Shown here: positions 36,662 through 48,787 of the stretch, in pieces
How positions within the stretch are numbered: position 1 is the first letter of the stretch
Layout of the letters: every line of letters begins with the position of its first letter
DNA from: Panaeolus papilionaceus
Taxonomy: Eukaryota > Basidiomycota > Agaricomycetes > Agaricales
Direction: 5' to 3'
DNA length: 64,000 bases
Assembly: GCA_015501605.1 (NCBI GenBank)
Contig: JADNRZ010000024.1
Coordinates: 682,001-746,000, forward strand
Position numbers and translations under genes: made by a program
The notes under the pieces: model-generated
Seen by the model: only the letters and a program-made list of their open reading frames with translations
Databases searched by the model: none
What the model was told of the DNA's origin: nothing

Positions 36662-39600
36662 TTGATTTGTAGCCACCCACCCCACATCTCCGCATACATA
36701 CATACCACCCCCACTCACTATAAATTAATACCAAAGTAATATACACTTTATCTCCTGCCCCCGAACACAGATCTGAGCCAAACCAAAAATACCTACATTT
36801 GAAAATAAATATAAGGCACTAAACAAGACGATCCAGCTCCGAAAGACTAAATCCAGAATACCCTCCAGCCTACAGTAAAAGGTCAAGAACAGACACAAAG
36901 CCAATACTCTCAGCGCTAGCAACGCCCAAGAGTGGCACCCCCTGCTACCCCCTCCCCCCAATAATAACCATGAATATGACTGAAAACCCCATCATTCAAA
37001 GCGTGCATAGTCTGCTCCTCCCAACCCCAAGCCCTATCGACCTCCCCAGTGCAGGAGGAGGCGTTAGCTCACCTGCAGATCAGATGAACCATGCCTCCAA
37101 TGATAGCCCTGGAAGGTCACAAAGCAGGAATGCACGTATCGCTAACACAACACTCACAACAACACAAACACTGTTACCCACACAAACTTCGGACACCACC
37201 GAAACTGAACTCTATAATGAAATAATGAGAGACAAGAGTGAAACAAACAGCCCCCCACTGGCAAACTCGAGCAATAATGCTAACACTACTGATACCATAC
37301 ATGAAAGAGCAGAAATAACACCAGCTGGAAGAAGGAGGCAACCAGGCTTCAAACGCACCAAGGCACATATAAATGTATTCACATTCAATATGAACGGAGG
37401 AGGGACCCCCTCCATGGACCCGAAATGGGACCACATTAACCAAATGATGAGAGATTTCAAACTGGGAGCTGGAGCCATCCAAGAAACACACCTATCGGAA
37501 GAAAGAGTCATGGATCTCGAAACCCGATACCCACGAATCAAAATCTTTAACTCGCAAAACCCTGAGCGCCTAAACTCAAAAGGGGTTGTGATCTGCCTGA
37601 ATAAACTCCTCACCAGGGCAGACGATGCCACCAAGATAGACCTCATACCTGGAAGAGCCATTTTAGTGAAGCTACCATGGAGCCGACTAGGCACCACATT
37701 AAATATAATAGGAATTTACGCACCTAACACCCCTGACGAACAGATCACATTCTGGACTGAACTCTATGACAAAATAATTGAACTCGGAAGACCAAACGCT
37801 CCTGACATCATGCTAGGTGACTTCAATATCGTCGAAAATGTGATAGATAGACTGCCACAAAATAGGCATGATAACCAAACAGCTGTAGAAAAACTACAAA
37901 CCCTAAGAGAAAGATATGACCTAATAGACCAGTGGAGAAACGAGAACCCACACACCAAGGAGTTCACATACAAACAACTACGAGAAAACAATGCATCACA
38001 CTCGAGAATAGACCGAATCTACCTGAATAGAAACCTAACAGATAAGTGTTTTGAGTGGAATACACACCATACCGGGATCCCAAGTGACCACAAGATGGTT
38101 AGAGTTAAAATAGAGATACCCAATATGCCATATATTGGAACAGGAAGGTGGGCAATGCCCAACTACATCTTGAAAGACAGAGAAGCGATCAAGGAATTCA
38201 AGAAGCTGGGCATGGTAGCTCTAAATAGAATTAAAAACCAAAATAACGAACATACTACAGCTCGGGACTACAACGAAAACCCAAACAAAATGAGTATACA
38301 GGAAATCCATGAAGAGTTTAAAAGAAATGTACGCACAAAAGCAAGAGACATGGCCCGAGTAAAGGCACCAAAAATACGAAAAGCAATCCAAGATAAACAA
38401 ATAGAATTAAAACAAATCCTCAATGAGAGAAGAGACCAGATGCCGAACACAAACGAGAGACCAGACGTGGTTGGGAACAGAATACAACAAGCATCCATAC
38501 TCGAAGAAGAGCTTAAAGAACTATATAGGCTAATGCACAATAACACCAGAGAAAACATAAATGCCAAATTCAGTCGAGAGGCGGAAACAATATGCAAATC
38601 CTGGATTGCAGCAAATAGAGACAAGAAACCGAGAGACACACTATACAAGATGAAACGCCCAAATACAAACCCCCCACAATACACAACAAAGTCAAGTGAA
38701 ATGGCAGACATTGCCTCAAACTATCACTGCGACCTACAAGTAAAAGACATACAAGAAGAAAACACCGAAGAGAACCAGAGGATAAGAGAGAACGAAGTAG
38801 ATAAATGTCTAAACATTCTCAAGTCAAAACTCACAGATGACAACCATGAGAAGATGAAACCAATCATAAATAAAAATGAAATTGAAAGAGCGATTAGAGA
38901 CCTCCCAAATGGAAAATCCCCTGGATTGGACGGACTCCCTAGAGAATTCTACATGACACTACTAGAAGAGCATTACCGAGATAGTAAAGATAAAGACGAG
39001 ACCCAAACCACAAGGGAACCAGACCCTGGACAGACAGAAGACGAGAACCCAACATTTGACATAAAAGAGTACCTTGCAATACTTTTCAAGGAAATACAAG
39101 AAGAAGGAACAAATAGTAGATCAAATTTCTCTATAGGATGGATGTGCCCTATATACAAGAAGAACGACAGAACTGACATAGCCAACTACAGACCCATCAC
39201 AGTCCTTAACACTGACTACAAAATCCTAACACGAGCGATAACCTCACGATTGAGTGAAGTGGTCGGAAGCATCATACATAAAGACCAGGCAGGATTTATG
39301 AAGGGAAGGCGAATCGAAGACCATACAGACCTTGTACACCTCCTAACATACCTATGTGAATCAAGAGAAGAAGACAGAGCAATCCTCTGCCTCGATCAAG
39401 AAAAAGCATATGACAAAATAAGACACGACTTCCTATGGAAGTCACTAAAGAAGTTCAATTTCCCAGAAGAATTCATTAACACTGTTCAACACCTCTACTC
39501 AAATGCAGAAACCTCGGTAATCATAAACGGCGTAAAAAGCAACAAATTTAAAATAACATGAGGTGTAAGACAGGGAGATCCCCTCTCATGCCTACTGTTC

Positions 39601-41661
39601 AACTTAGCCATTGAATCCTTAGCGGAAAGCATTAGAAGTGCACCACTAAAAGGCATAAAAATCGGAGATGATGAAAGGATTATCGCATCCCTATTCGCTG
39701 ACGACACCACCGTCTACCTATCAAAAGATGACAGTATAGACGACCTATTTAAAATCCTCGATAAATGGTGTAAAGCCTCTGGAGCCAAATTCAATATAAC
39801 GAAAACTGAAATAATACCACTAGGATCAGAGGAAGCCCGAAGAGACTTTGCCGCGTCTCGTAAACTAAACGAAAGCCAGAATGAAATAGACCCGAACATC
39901 CACATCGCAGGAGACGGAGAGGCCGTACGAGTGCTAGGAGCGTGGATGGGATATAAAATCGATCACAACACAATCTAGAATAAAATCATTGACGAAATAA
40001 ACATAATCCTGAATAAATGGGAACGGGGACACCCCACCCAAGAAGGACGACGATTAGTCATAAACATGTATGTTGGAGGAAAAACACAGTACCTAGCAAG
40101 GGTCCAAGGCATGCCAAAAAGCATAGAAACACGACTAGAAAAAATTATCCGAAACTTCATGTGGGGTAACGACTCCAGCGGTATGTCACCACCTATTGGA
40201 ACCGCAACCCTACAAGAAGGACACGAAAATGGAGGAAGGAAGCTACTTGACATTCAGGCCAGAAACGAAGCCATAGAACTCACCAAACTAAGAACATACC
40301 TAAAACCAGAAGAAGAGAGACCAGCATGGACGAAGATCGCAGACGAATTAATAAGTAAAAGTGTGCCAGAGTCCTCCAGATCAAAAGACCCAAGTGTGCA
40401 GAACAACGCCTTCCTACAGACATGGGAACCAGGTAAAGGGCACAAATGCAACCTACCCGGACAACTGAAAAACATGATGAAGGTGGCGAGAAAATACAAT
40501 GTTGAATACGACCCACCTAAAATGACACAAGACATCATGCTTGCTCTACCAATATGGTACCATAAAGGCCTCAAAAAAGAAATACATCTCCCCACAGAAG
40601 GAACAATAGCGAAAACATGCATGAGAAAGAAACATAATATTGAAACAGTAGAACAGATGCTCCACCTAGCAGACAAACTAAACGAGGCAACAGAACACAG
40701 ACACACCAACGAGTGTGAGTGCGACACCTGCATGGATATTGAAAACAAAACAGGATGCGCAACACCCCATACCTGCATGAGACTAGCAAACAGGTGGATA
40801 GATGCGCTCCTACCAAAATGGAACCCTCGCACCAACACTGAAAACGAAGAAAACCAAACCACGCTAATTACACAGATAAGACCAGAGCACCTAACAATGG
40901 CAACCCATGGAATCATCCCGCCAACAGTCTTCCACCCAGATACAACGATCAAGGGAAGAGCAGAGGGATATAGAGCCCTTGCAACGACAAACTACGAAGA
41001 AACACTGGAAGAACATAACTCACCATCAAACCAAAACATGGGAGACCATAACGAAACAGAAAACCCAAGCAAAAACGAATGAGTCGAGATCGCAACTGAA
41101 ATCATAAACGAAGGATACCACAACACTGAAATCCGAGCAACAATATGGTTTGGCACCAATGATGAACGGAATCAGAGCATAAAACTAAGTGGAAGCTACC
41201 TCAGGAAAATAACAGGAGAATTAACAGCAGTAACCATAGCCGCAACAAAAGCAAGAGAAGGAAAACTCACGATTATGACCAGGACAAATGAAATAGCAAC
41301 AGCGCTCGGAGAAGAGGCAAAAAAGAGAGAAAGGAACGACTTCATGGGAACAGACTATGCCAACGTATGGAGAAAAGTGCTCAGTACCCTCAGAATGCGC
41401 AAAGGTACAACAATACTCACACCAAACCCATGCCCAAATGCTACAGCAGCCCTCCAGAACGAAAATGCACCACAAGAGATAGTCGATCTACACAAGATCA
41501 GAGTAGGATCAGCGAATGAAATCAAAGGAATACAACTGTACCATGCAACACAAGCAACCCTATACAAAGGGATAAGAAGACACAACGAACTTAAAGCAAG
41601 ACAAAAGAACTCGAAGAACATGAGGGAAAGACACCAAAGAACCATGCTGGCACAAGATGTA

Positions 41662-41715
41662 TCACAACCTTGTGAGCTGCCCGGGCAGGGTGGTGACCTG
41701 CCTCACGTGACCTGG
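41662..41715. promoter_or_regulatory. Left subterminal CTGCCC motif cluster of the Crypton
   Basis: Within about 50 bp are GAGCTGCCCGGGCAGG, TGACCTGCC and CTGGGCAGGTCA, giving direct and inverted copies of CTGCCC. The right end (47615-47690) has the same unit, including GAGCTGCCCATGACCTGCCC. Probable recombinase-binding sites, by position and repetition only. Confidence 0.5.
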
Positions 41716-41956
41716 GCAGGTCACTCCTCACCGGCCCTTCGTCATTGTCGCTTGGTCCCTCGACGCTCTCCTCCGTCGATAATCGGCGCTTCGGCGGTAG
41801 AATACCAGCTAATTAAATTGAAGATATATTTTCAATTATTTATTCCACTTTTGTTCAATTTTCGAGTGAATAAATTGATCCTTATTCGACTCATTTAACT
41901 AAAAGTACAAAAAAATCAATGAAACAAAGTAAAGTACGTGTGACGACGTTAAGGAA

Positions 41957-43635
41957 CTAAGCGCGCTCTTGCAATTCATACGGAATCATTTCTCGCGGTG
42001 CCCAAATCAAAATGTGTTCACCTCCCGATTTCGGGAGGCCAGCGACATCAAGAAGGTTGGATATGAATAGAGAGATTCTTGGTTGTGGCACGCGAGAATG
42101 CCTCCTCTGCTTCGTCCATCGAAGATTCCGAATGGTGACTTGATGCAATGGAGTCGCCAATTTAGTATCCGCAGGGCTGTATACGACGAGTGGCTAACGG
42201 AAACATCAAAATGATTAACCATGAAATTAGTAACTTCAAGAGATTATAATAGAATATGAAACTTACAGAATAAAACATTCGAGCGGTGATCGCAGGTAAG
42301 ACGCGCTTCACAAAGCGCTCTTTCAATGTATTCTCATTTGTCCACCCGAGTTCGTCCTGGCAAAACACCTTGATGCGAAGAAGTGAGGGTTCGTGGAAGA
42401 GGTGCCACCCGGATGCGCTGGGGAGATACCATTCTGGTAAAGTAGCAGAAGTGACGGGTCGCAGAAGACCCATGAGAACCTCGAGCTTCGGAAAGCCGGA
42501 TGCATGAAGATCTTGAGCAACGTCGGGGTGACAAGCCTTAAGGCGATGGCGATGGTTGATTGTCAGTTCGTTACAAAGACGACCACGCCATTGATTGACA
42601 AAATTCTCAAACCTGTCATGGTCTGGATGGCCATCTGGATGATGGCCGAACAAAAAGGTCCTGGCAGCATCGACGAGCTCGTCACCATAACTGCACCGAG
42701 AAAGCTCAGAAGCCGTTTCGAAGCTGCAGTAGCGGCGTGCTGCTTCGTGGACATCAGGTAACCCTCCACTCAACAGGGAGAAGAGGACAAGTCCCCCTTC
42801 TGTAAGTCCCGCACGTTGATGAACTCGATTGCTAGTGTAACGATACACTTCGAGTTCGTCCTGTGTAGCTTTGTGAACGAATTCACGCAGGTTACTGTTA
42901 AAATAATAAATAAGCTAAATGGGAACGACATTCAAAATGGGACATTCACATTATGATAGCTTGCCTTGCTCCATAGACAAGGGCATCGCAATCATTCGAG
43001 ATGACACCATCAATAACACCAGCCTGATTGAGCATTACCAGCTCTGTCGTAGCATCGCCAGGCGCCTATTTGGGATGGGTTAATGGATATAATTTCGTAG
43101 ACGGCCATGTGGACACTTACACGGTGAATATTAAACCCACAAGCTGAGACAATATCACACACTGCACCTACCCACCACGGACGACGTTCAGACAGCATGG
43201 GGTTGTTGCTATCATTCATGGTAGGGTGATGTGGACCATGTAAAACGAACACTACTGTTGCATGAACCGTAGCATACGCCAGGAGAACACGAAGAAAAAT
43301 GTAGAGCGTTCCCCCATGACGTTGCCAATGGGTATTTGCTCCCTGGCTCAAAGAAATCCGACTACATGCAGCGATACATGCACTGTGATAATGGAGCCCA
43401 AAGTTGTGATTGAACATCTGGGAATTTAAGGAAGGTCACTTACTTCAAATTAACGCCGTAGCATGGTACAGTACGGTGCTGACCACTCCTCTCAGCATCT
43501 GTCTTCATATTTCTGGCAAGCGCGCTAAGAGAAACGCACTCTTCGGCACGGCGAATTGCCTAGATTTTGTTTAGCGCCCTTTAAGAACAGTATACCCAGT
43601 TAAAGACTCGCCTTCCACAAGTCATGTATAGCCAT
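41957..43635 (-). CDS. XPG/FEN1-like protein with degenerate active site (Crypton cargo)
   Basis: Six exons on -: 43635-43612, 43559-43444, 43382-43121, 43065-42950, 42894-42267 and 42193-41957. They sum to 1383 nt, an intact 460-aa protein; the first intron uses a GC donor (AAG|GCGAGT). The fold signature is clear: MAIHDLWK start, GVNLNACIAACSR (canonical GVD), VVFVLHGPHHP (canonical FVFDG), APGDATTELVMLNQAG (canonical APGEAEAELA), VIDGVISNDCDALVYGAR (canonical DAV.TDDSDA.VFGA) and SLLSGGLPDVHEAARRY (canonical GGDYD). Most expected metal-binding acids are replaced (D to N, D to H, second E to T, D to N, D lost), so flap-nuclease activity looks unlikely. It could bind branched DNA without cutting it. 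It lies 3' of the recombinase on the same strand. Confidence 0.8.
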
Positions 43636-44037
43636 CTTGAGACGCTAAACGAAGTAGGAGTAAGCTGTAATCCGTTGATGGGGTGAATATGATGGTCAAT
43701 GTCAAACAGTACCAATCCGTTGACCTTGTCTCGAGACCACCTCAGGTATGAACCGTTGATGATCTAAAAAAGAATACCGATCATCATGATGGTGCAGTGT
43801 CACACATCTTTGCGTTGTCTTTTCTGAAACGGGCAGTTCAGATAACATTACATCACTCATCATGGTTAATAAAAATATTAACACTGAGATATGATAACGG
43901 TAACCATAAGTGAGCAGTGTCGCGAGTATTCACACATCCCTTCTCAATCTGACTTTTCAGGTAAACGAATGCATTCAATTTAGATACTAATACAAGGTTA
44001 AATCAAGATAAAGGTCCAGTGTAGTGCGACATAATTA
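43636..44037. other. Spacer between the two Crypton genes
   Basis: About 400 bp between the recombinase stop and the XPG-like start, presumably terminator plus promoter. A 60-codon minus frame at 43884-43702 has no recognisable motif and may be an untranslated leader. Confidence 0.4.
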
Positions 44038-47000
44038 CTATGATGACGAGAGGGGAGTTAGAGGAGTCGTACCGCCTCTGAGCATGCATAATGCATGAGC
44101 AATAACAGCTTCTGTTGGGGTGGGGTCACCCTTCTTGAGCCCCTTTGTGTTCTGTAAATGATCACTGAGCTGTCGCGAGGTTGTGTATTGTGGATACTCA
44201 TTTGCGAGGAACTGTAGCACCTGCTCTGGGGACTTGTTAAAGCCGGGCAAGTCTACAAGACTTTGGATCAGTTTGACGACCTTCATTCGACGTGCTGACT
44301 CTGTCTGCAGTCGTCCCTGATTTCGCTTCCATCGACTAACCCATAACTCTTGTAAGGTGACAATAGACATGCGTCCACCAATCCCATCATTGTACTCCTT
44401 CCAGACCTCAGGTATCGAGGGTTGTGTTTGCTTCGACGGTTTCCAATACTCGGTGAAAATAGGGAGGTACTCGTCATTGATCCATTCGAACTGATGTTGT
44501 CTCAGTTGTTCTGGGGAAATTGACTTCTCCAGCTTCGTCACATACGCCATCTGAGCTGCATGTGTTACTGAACATGTTCGGTCGAGAGGAAATGTACAGT
44601 CATAATAGATGTTTCCATTCCCGCTAGCAAAGAAGTCGGAGGTGTTTGCTTGTGAGAGCACAAATTGAACTGCGCTTGAAGCGCTTGTGCAGCTAGGGGT
44701 GAGTGTCATTGATGGAGGTAGTGTGAGTGTGTGGTTGTCATTCGAGTTTGCGGTGTGAGCAGACACGAATGCAGTGGATGTGGAGGCTTCCTGTTGATTT
44801 ACGCAGACGCTAAGGTCCACAGGCGCCTCAGGCGCTTGCCATTCTGCTGCAAATTGAGCGTCAGGTACTGGGTGTTTGGACAAGACCTCAATATCTCGAG
44901 GTGATATAGATCGCTCATTAGAGGGCCTTGTGACGAGCGCTGTTCTCGCTCGCTTATTTGGATGTGGATCTAATAATCAAGTATATGTTTGTATGTTTCA
45001 GTGGAATATAAGGCATGATCCAATAACAGCACGCACCCGACGAGAGACTTGTATCTGTAAATAAATCCACGAGTTGCCTGCGCTTTTGTGGCGGTAAAAG
45101 AGTAGAGGTAACGATAAACCCAGCCTTTACGACTTCAACAAACCCATCCATACGCTTGAGAATAGCGTTGGTTGAGGTTTGAGCATGCTGGTAATGTTGT
45201 TCGTGCTTCTGAAACGTTGTGTTCATCGCTCCCTTGAAAGTTGAAGCAACTTGGTGTGGCAGATTTTGGAGCTGAAGACGATCGTTCTCCTCTGCATCAC
45301 GAATGATCTGTGCTGACATGGTTGCAAACTCGTGAAATTGGGTTGAATTAAATGGTGCAAATCTAAAGACTGGGGCGTCAGGATGCTCCTGGTAGAGGAC
45401 GGCACAGTCTTGAAGGAGCGTTCGTCGGAAACAAAGCAGGAGATTAAGTACATTGACTAATGCAGCATCTTGAGCCTTACTCCCGTTCTTTTTCTGACGA
45501 ATACTCAGAGCTTCGAGCTCCTTCTCAACCCATGGGAACAACTGTGACATTAGCTCGGCAGGAGGATCTATGGTGTATAGTTAATTACTGAAATAATTTC
45601 TGAGAACAAAGCATTACGCACCAATGGCATCACGCGCAATAAAATATGACTCCAGTCGATGTCCGTTGAACCCAGCGCTTGCCACCATAGCTTGGATTGG
45701 AAGCGCGCGATTGTAAACTTGAAACGATCCAGGTTGCGACCAGATTCCAAGAGCTCGCACGCTATCTGGTGATGCCCCATTTGAAATCGCAGTTGTAGCA
45801 CTAAATCCCCGCCCGGCATGAGTAGCCTTTGCAAATGCTAGCTCTAGCAGCTCCTTCAATTCATTAAATTGTGTTCGGTGATCTTTGATTTGATGGATAG
45901 GTTATTAGCAGAGACTCGGAACGACCAAATATGTGTAGACTTACTTTCAGCAGACATAGGGCTATACTCATCGTTTTGACCTGGGAATAAAACAATGCGA
46001 TACCATTGCCTATAGCCAAACTCCTCTGTCGCTTCCTTGTGTTCGTACTGAGGGATGAAGTCGTCGAATGGAAAATGTTTGAGGATGTGAAACCGAGAGA
46101 ATAGATACAGGGAAAGGGCGGCAATAGGGCAACGATGTACATCAAGGTGACGAAGGGCGGCGTAGCGATCAATCCGACCGAAGGTATTTGTCTTCCCCTG
46201 ATTGCTGAGGACTGTGAGAGCCTGCAAGTCCAATTGAGCGCTAGTTTGTGATGTGACATAATGTGAGACGGCTTACCTGAACAGAGCACCCAGGGCCGAT
46301 ATCAAGCATTGGGACATTATCGAATTGGATATCCGAGAGGAGGATAGAGCGGGTATCATCACCACGAAGCGCCATTGCTGTTGTAAATAGCAGCATTGCA
46401 CGGTTACGAAGGGAGGTATGGATGTTGATTCTCTTTTTCCCGTTGGGGCGACAGAGTTGTTCCTTCGTCATTTGTATAAGCTCAGCCTCAGTAAAAGTAT
46501 CTATAATTTAATTCATTGAGTTCTATTAGGAGCTTCAGAAAGTTAACTATAGACGTACCTGAGATAGCGCCTTCGGCCTTCATCTTTTGGACCTTATCAT
46601 TTCGCTTGGGCTCCCTAGCCTTAGCGGCTTTCTCAATCACCTTGACTTCAGGGTAGTCTCGTAGTCGGATGTGCGATTCCGGATTGGCCAGATATTCTGG
46701 GTGTCGCTGGCGCTCTAATCGTGCTGACTCCAGTGCACTGATTGCTTGCTGGATTGCGCTTCTTCCTACCGTTGTATTCGGCAACTCCTTTGAACCGGAT
46801 TTCTGATGTTTTAATGTTAGTCATGATAAACATGAAATAGTCAAGACTTTACCTTCTGTCGTTGGCTTTCATACTTTAGAAAGATACATGCTTTCTTTGG
46901 TGTGATAGGGTGTGGTTCTCTGTCTTGAGTGTCGTATGGTTCATTATTCGCGATGGCTTCTTCTTCACGTCGCTTCTGGTCTTTGATCCAAAAGTCCTTA

Positions 47001-47341
47001 TACCTTTCAAGAATGCGACTGTATGCGAGGTCGGTCCCTTTATTTGCTCGGTACTCTTGTCGAAGTTCGGCATCGTACTCAATGACCTCTTTGCTGAGGA
47101 CATCATCACTAAGCTCTGGCATTGGAATTAAACCGGAAAAGATATCGGATTCGTTTTTGACTGAGGCTGTATGAGCGTGATGTGTTGAGCGAAGATGTTT
47201 AACCTGTTGGTTTGAAGTGGACGAGAGAACTTCATTGTAAGAGTCTTTTATAGGGTGAATGTGACGAGTGGCTTCAAGCGTACCATTGTTGCAGACTTCA
47301 TTGTCCGGTATTTCAGGTTGATGTGCCCGTTTTGGTGACAA
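44038..47341 (-). CDS. Crypton tyrosine recombinase with GCR1_C-like DNA-binding domain
   Basis: Seven exons on - (47341-46853, 46802-46559, 46500-46277, 46221-45945, 45882-45622, 45567-45037, 44969-44038) join to 984 or 985 codons with every phase consistent and no stop. Catalytic residues of the family are present: Arg in MALRGDDTRSILL (about 46350), Lys in NQGKTNTFGR, HAGR in AKATHAGRGFSATTAISNG (about 45815), the following ALGIW, and the nucleophile Tyr in FQVYNRALP (about 45715). The C-terminal part has SIPEVWKEYNDGIGG and SIVTLQELWVSRWKRNQG, matching the GCR1_C domain that defines fungal CryptonF elements. It should cut and rejoin the element ends through a phosphotyrosine intermediate. 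The start at 47341 is the first ATG of the frame; an upstream exon is possible. Confidence 0.85.
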
Positions 47342-47718
47342 GTTGGCTGGGTAGTGTGCCGGTAGTGATTTCGTACCTCAGTATGATGCTCAGAAGAAAG
47401 ATTATGGTCTGAATAATATTCATAATTGGGATGAACAACATAGGAAGGTTCAAGCAAAGCTCTCAGTTCAGCGTGCGTTCTGAACCCCTATCTGGAAGCA
47501 GCGCGCGTCGCGCAACAGACTAATTAAACTCAGGCGTGGGACCTTTCGGATACGATAGCCGGATGGTCCGGGCGAAAACAATAAATAGATTCTAATATAC
47601 GTTGAACAATGGGAGCAACTGCCCGGGAATCGTATATGCAAGCTGGGCAGCTGCCCTCAGCCAAAATCGAGCTGCCCATGACCTGCCCAGAGCCATAGAT
47701 GACCCCCACATATACTCT
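47342..47718. promoter_or_regulatory. Crypton upstream region and right subterminal repeats
   Basis: Holds the presumed recombinase promoter. 47615-47690 is a dense cluster of CTGCCC/GGGCAG: AACTGCCCGGG, CTGGGCAGCTGCCCTCAG and GAGCTGCCCATGACCTGCCC. These mirror the left end and probably are recombinase-binding sites. Confidence 0.5.
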
Positions 47719-48761
47719 ATGTAACACAAACAGACGATAACCATGAACCAAACTCGAGTACACCAGAGACAGAACCACAAAATCAAAACGAACCAAGTCA
47801 GATACAAACTCCGACTGAAATTGAATCTAGAACAAACACCCCGGTCGAAAATGAATCTGAAATAGATAAGATAGAAACCATGAGCCACATAAGAGCAAAA
47901 ACAAAAGAACGACTAGAAATTACACGAAGTGCCCACAAACAGGAAAGAGGAGTCAGCCCCACTGATCGGACAATATGGCAATCGCTAAGAAACAAAGACA
48001 TATCAAGGAAAGTAAGAGCTTTCCTCTGGACAGCTATGCATAACAGACAAAGAACTGGGAACTTCTGGAAAAACATACCAGAATGTTCAGAACGAGCATA
48101 CTGCCAAAAATGCAACAAAATAGAATCAATAGAACACATCCTACTAGAATGTCACAACTCAGGACAAGAGACAATCTGGGGACTCGCCCAAAAACTCATG
48201 GAAACTAAGGTAGCACAGTGGAACAAACCGAGCCTAGGACACATCCTCGGCGCCGGAATTAAAACCAAAACACCAAAGACGAATAAAGGAATAGACAGAC
48301 TAAACCTAATTATAACGACCGAATCAACACACCTAATATGGAAATTAAGATGCGAATGGAAAATCGCCAGAGGAGAAGACCCAAACAAACTACATACCAC
48401 TCGAGAAATCACGAATAGATGGTACACAGCAGTCAACACCCGCCTCAAACTAGACTGCCTATATACAAATAGGAAAAAATTCCACAACAAAGCCCTTAAA
48501 ACTGAAATAGTACTTGAAACATGGAAGGGGACACTACAAAATGAAGACAACCTACCGGAAGTCTGGGTTAGGGAAGGGGTTTTAGTGGGTATAAGGAGAC
48601 TACCTCCTGAGTCCCACACAGAAGTGCGTAATGGCATTTCCCCTAGTGGCCTAACATTAATAGACTAATAAAAATACCAAACTGGGGTGAAACCCCCCTA
48701 AATATCAGCTGGCGCAAGAAATTAACCATGTTATATTGTCGATACGCTACAAAGCTCCACT

Positions 48762-48787
48762 AAAAAAAAAAAAAAAAAAAAAAAAAA
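48762..48787 (+). other. LINE poly-A tail (26 A)
   Basis: An uninterrupted run of 26 A directly before the right copy of the 16-bp target duplication. It is evidence of target-primed reverse transcription, and its purity suggests a fairly recent insertion. Confidence 0.92.

Larger units (their letters stand above)
41657..47723 (-). mobile_element. Crypton-type tyrosine-recombinase transposon with an XPG-like cargo gene
   Basis: The direct repeat ATGTA lies at 41657-41661 and 47719-47723. Excising one copy plus the 6057 bp between rejoins LINE ORF2 exactly in frame (MLAQDV to TQTDDN). There are no TIRs and no longer target duplication, as expected for tyrosine-recombinase elements that insert at a short core. 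Both subterminal regions carry repeated CTGCCC motifs in both orientations. Two genes, both on - and both intact, fill the element: the recombinase (44038-47341) and an XPG-like protein (41957-43635). Confidence 0.85.
36970..48668 (+). pseudogene. LINE ORF2: endonuclease-reverse transcriptase, three stops and one insertion
   Basis: A single frame runs from 36970 to 41661 and, after the Crypton, from 47724 to 48668 (about 1,878 codons). AP endonuclease: FTFNMNGGG, GAIQETHL, GIYAPN, MLGDFNIVE, SRIDRIYLN and GIPSDHKMV. Reverse transcriptase: LPNGKSPGLDGLPREFY, NYRPITVLNTDYKILTRAI, QAGFMKGRRIEDH, CLDQEKAYDKI, GVRQGDPLSC and the catalytic LFADDTTVYLS. The C-terminus has CQKCNKIESIEHILLEC, a zinc-binding RVT finger. 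A possible degenerate RNase H-like region (about 41085-41330) could not be confirmed. In-frame stops: TGA 39559-39561, TAG 39976-39978 and TGA 41080-41082. Confidence 0.88.
34430..48787 (+). mobile_element. Non-LTR retrotransposon (LINE) with ORF1, EN-RT ORF2 and poly-A tail
   Basis: Bounded by a 16-bp direct repeat, with a 26-nt A tract at 48762-48787. About 500 bp of 5' UTR precede a gag-like ORF1 with a zinc knuckle, then a long ORF2 with AP endonuclease, reverse transcriptase and C-terminal zinc finger. A Crypton (41662-47723) interrupts ORF2, so the LINE alone is about 8.3 kb. The coding plan suits the Tad1-type clade of fungal LINEs, but clade placement needs a tree. ORF1 is frameshifted and ORF2 has three nonsense codons, so this copy is not autonomous. 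Confidence 0.9.

Noticed and set aside
40254..40952. 232-codon open frame on - inside the LINE.
   Set aside because: It is antisense to LINE ORF2, which has clear domains; no homology or start context supports it.
40066..41082. A separate gene of 338 codons on +.
   Set aside because: It is the part of LINE ORF2 between the second and third nonsense codons, in the same frame.
41275..41898. LINE ORF2 continuing to 41898.
   Set aside because: After 41661 the frame is Crypton end sequence; the true continuation lies at 47724.
43418..43443. A 26-nt intron between exons of the XPG-like gene.
   Set aside because: Using the later acceptor (ATCACAG at 43383) gives a 61-nt intron and the family-like sequence GVNLNACIAACSR; the short form leads to an early stop.
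48152..48637. 161-codon frame on -.
   Set aside because: Antisense to the C-terminal part of LINE ORF2.
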